A DNA stretch of 64,000 bases from Peptoniphilus faecalis. Its GTDB lineage: Bacteria > Bacillota > Clostridia > Tissierellales > Peptoniphilaceae. The stretch covers positions 179,631 to 243,630 of the forward strand of contig NZ_JABDSR010000001.1 of the NCBI RefSeq assembly GCF_012976305.1, in the 5' to 3' direction. The translations under genes and the position numbers were made by a program. The first letter of the stretch is position 1, and each line of letters opens with the position of its first letter. Below the pieces are notes generated by a model that was given only the letters and a program-made list of their open reading frames with translations, was not told the DNA's origin and did not search any database. Below, one piece after another: positions 63,506 through 64,000 of this stretch.

Positions 63506-64000
63506 GGTTCTATAATAAATAGTGTTGGTGAGAAATCATCAGCACTATTTTTGCATGGAAATGTATAAAAAATAGACATAGAAATCACATTCCTATAAAA
63601 TATAGTTGCAACCAAATACCAAGGAGTGATTCTATGTCTATTAATAATTATATAAAAGATTTGTTGAACATTAAAGATAAAAATATAGTAATTGATACTG
63701 AAAATATTATTGTCAAAAAAGTTAAGTACATAGACACTAAATTTATTTATGGAAAATTAACTTATACACCAGAGGTTTGCCCATGTTGTGGTCATGTTAA
63801 TGAATCTTTTAATATTATAAAATATGGTACTAAAATTTGTAAGATTAAACTTCCTGATGTTTCTAATATACCGACTATTCTTTTTCTAAAAAAGCAAAGA
63901 TTTTTATGTAAAGAGTGCGGTTCTACCTTTAGTGCTAAAACCAATATAGTTAATGAGTATTCTAATATATCTAATGATGTAAAAAGAAAGATTGCTGTAG
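63506..64000 (+). mobile_element. ISL3-family insertion sequence, left end (continues past the window)
   Basis: Begins with GGTTCTATAATAAATAGTG at 63506, close to the left-end consensus of the decayed copies (GGCTCTATAAT at 9209). The hairpin AAATAGTG/CACTATTT (63517-63550, with inner TTGGTGA/TCATCAG) is followed by a T run and lies between the end and the transposase, as in the remnants. The transposase gene starts at 63634 on the plus strand. Confidence 0.78.
63634..64000 (+). CDS. ISL3-family transposase, N-terminal part
   Basis: 122 codons visible. Zinc-finger segment: CPCCG at about residues 49-53, then RFLCKEC with GSTFSAKTNIV, the four-Cys zf-ISL3 pattern, followed by a helix-turn-helix region (SNISNDVKRKI). 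ATG at 63634 with AAGGAGTG upstream. The DDE catalytic domain lies outside the window. Confidence 0.87.
   Translation, partial: MSINNYIKDLLNIKDKNIVIDTENIIVKKVKYIDTKFIYGKLTYTPEVCPCCGHVNESFNIIKYGTKICKIKLPDVSNIPTILFLKKQRFLCKECGSTFSAKTNIVNEYSNISNDVKRKIAV

Overview
The window comes from a low-GC, Gram-positive, anaerobic bacterium. The gene set (HrcA/CIRCE, CtsR-McsA-McsB-ClpC, CdaA-CdaR, HemW, flavodiiron protein, rubredoxin fusion, TRAP transporter, PRPP-type riboswitch), the very AT-rich spacers and strong AGGAGG ribosome binding sites fit Firmicutes, most likely Tissierellia/Peptoniphilaceae-like (inference; no marker gene was compared). TTG start codons are common: about ten genes have their ribosome binding site placed for TTG.

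Layout. 1-8682: truncated hrcA with its CIRCE operator, divergent from lepB-lepA-hemW; then a self-contained cassette (ABC ATPase, two ABC-2-like membrane proteins, NarL-type histidine kinase and regulator) preceded by a possible 21-residue Cys-rich peptide; then rpmB. 8816-9209: a decayed ISL3-family insertion sequence. 9258-21947: cstA, folC, brnQ, the ctsR-mcsA-mcsB-clpC-radA stress operon and an EF-G paralogue. McsB here appears to have lost its catalytic Cys and ATP-binding Arg residues. 22084-30584: comEA, an OmpR-type two-component system with a lipoprotein, guaB, and the c-di-AMP synthase operon (DUF5317, cdaA, cdaR). 30918-34108: flavodiiron protein FprA and an acyl-CoA dehydrogenase fused to an ETF-alpha FAD domain and a rubredoxin, which together look like a complete electron path from acyl-CoA to O2. 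34417-41486: nitroreductase, PfoR-like protein, small GNAT, and a TetR/MMPL/secreted coiled-coil export cluster with twin palindromic operators. 41875-47107: sugar/nucleoside-type ABC importer with a DUF3798 binding lipoprotein. 47751-52816: TRAP transporter with a nitrilase-family hydrolase and a DUF2848 protein, with a GntR regulator and a GTATAC operator beside the promoter. 53460-59796: DUF1275 protein and purC-E-M-N-H-D behind a ykkC-family (PRPP-type) riboswitch with a terminator. 60312-63351: ppk and ppx. 63506-end: left end and first 122 codons of an ISL3-family element.

Common threads. ISL3-type ends occur at four places; one probably serves as the terminator of the EF-G gene. Several promoters with 17-bp spacers and overlapping operators can be read directly (hrcA, acyl-CoA dehydrogenase fusion, tetR, TRAP operon, gntR, pur operon).
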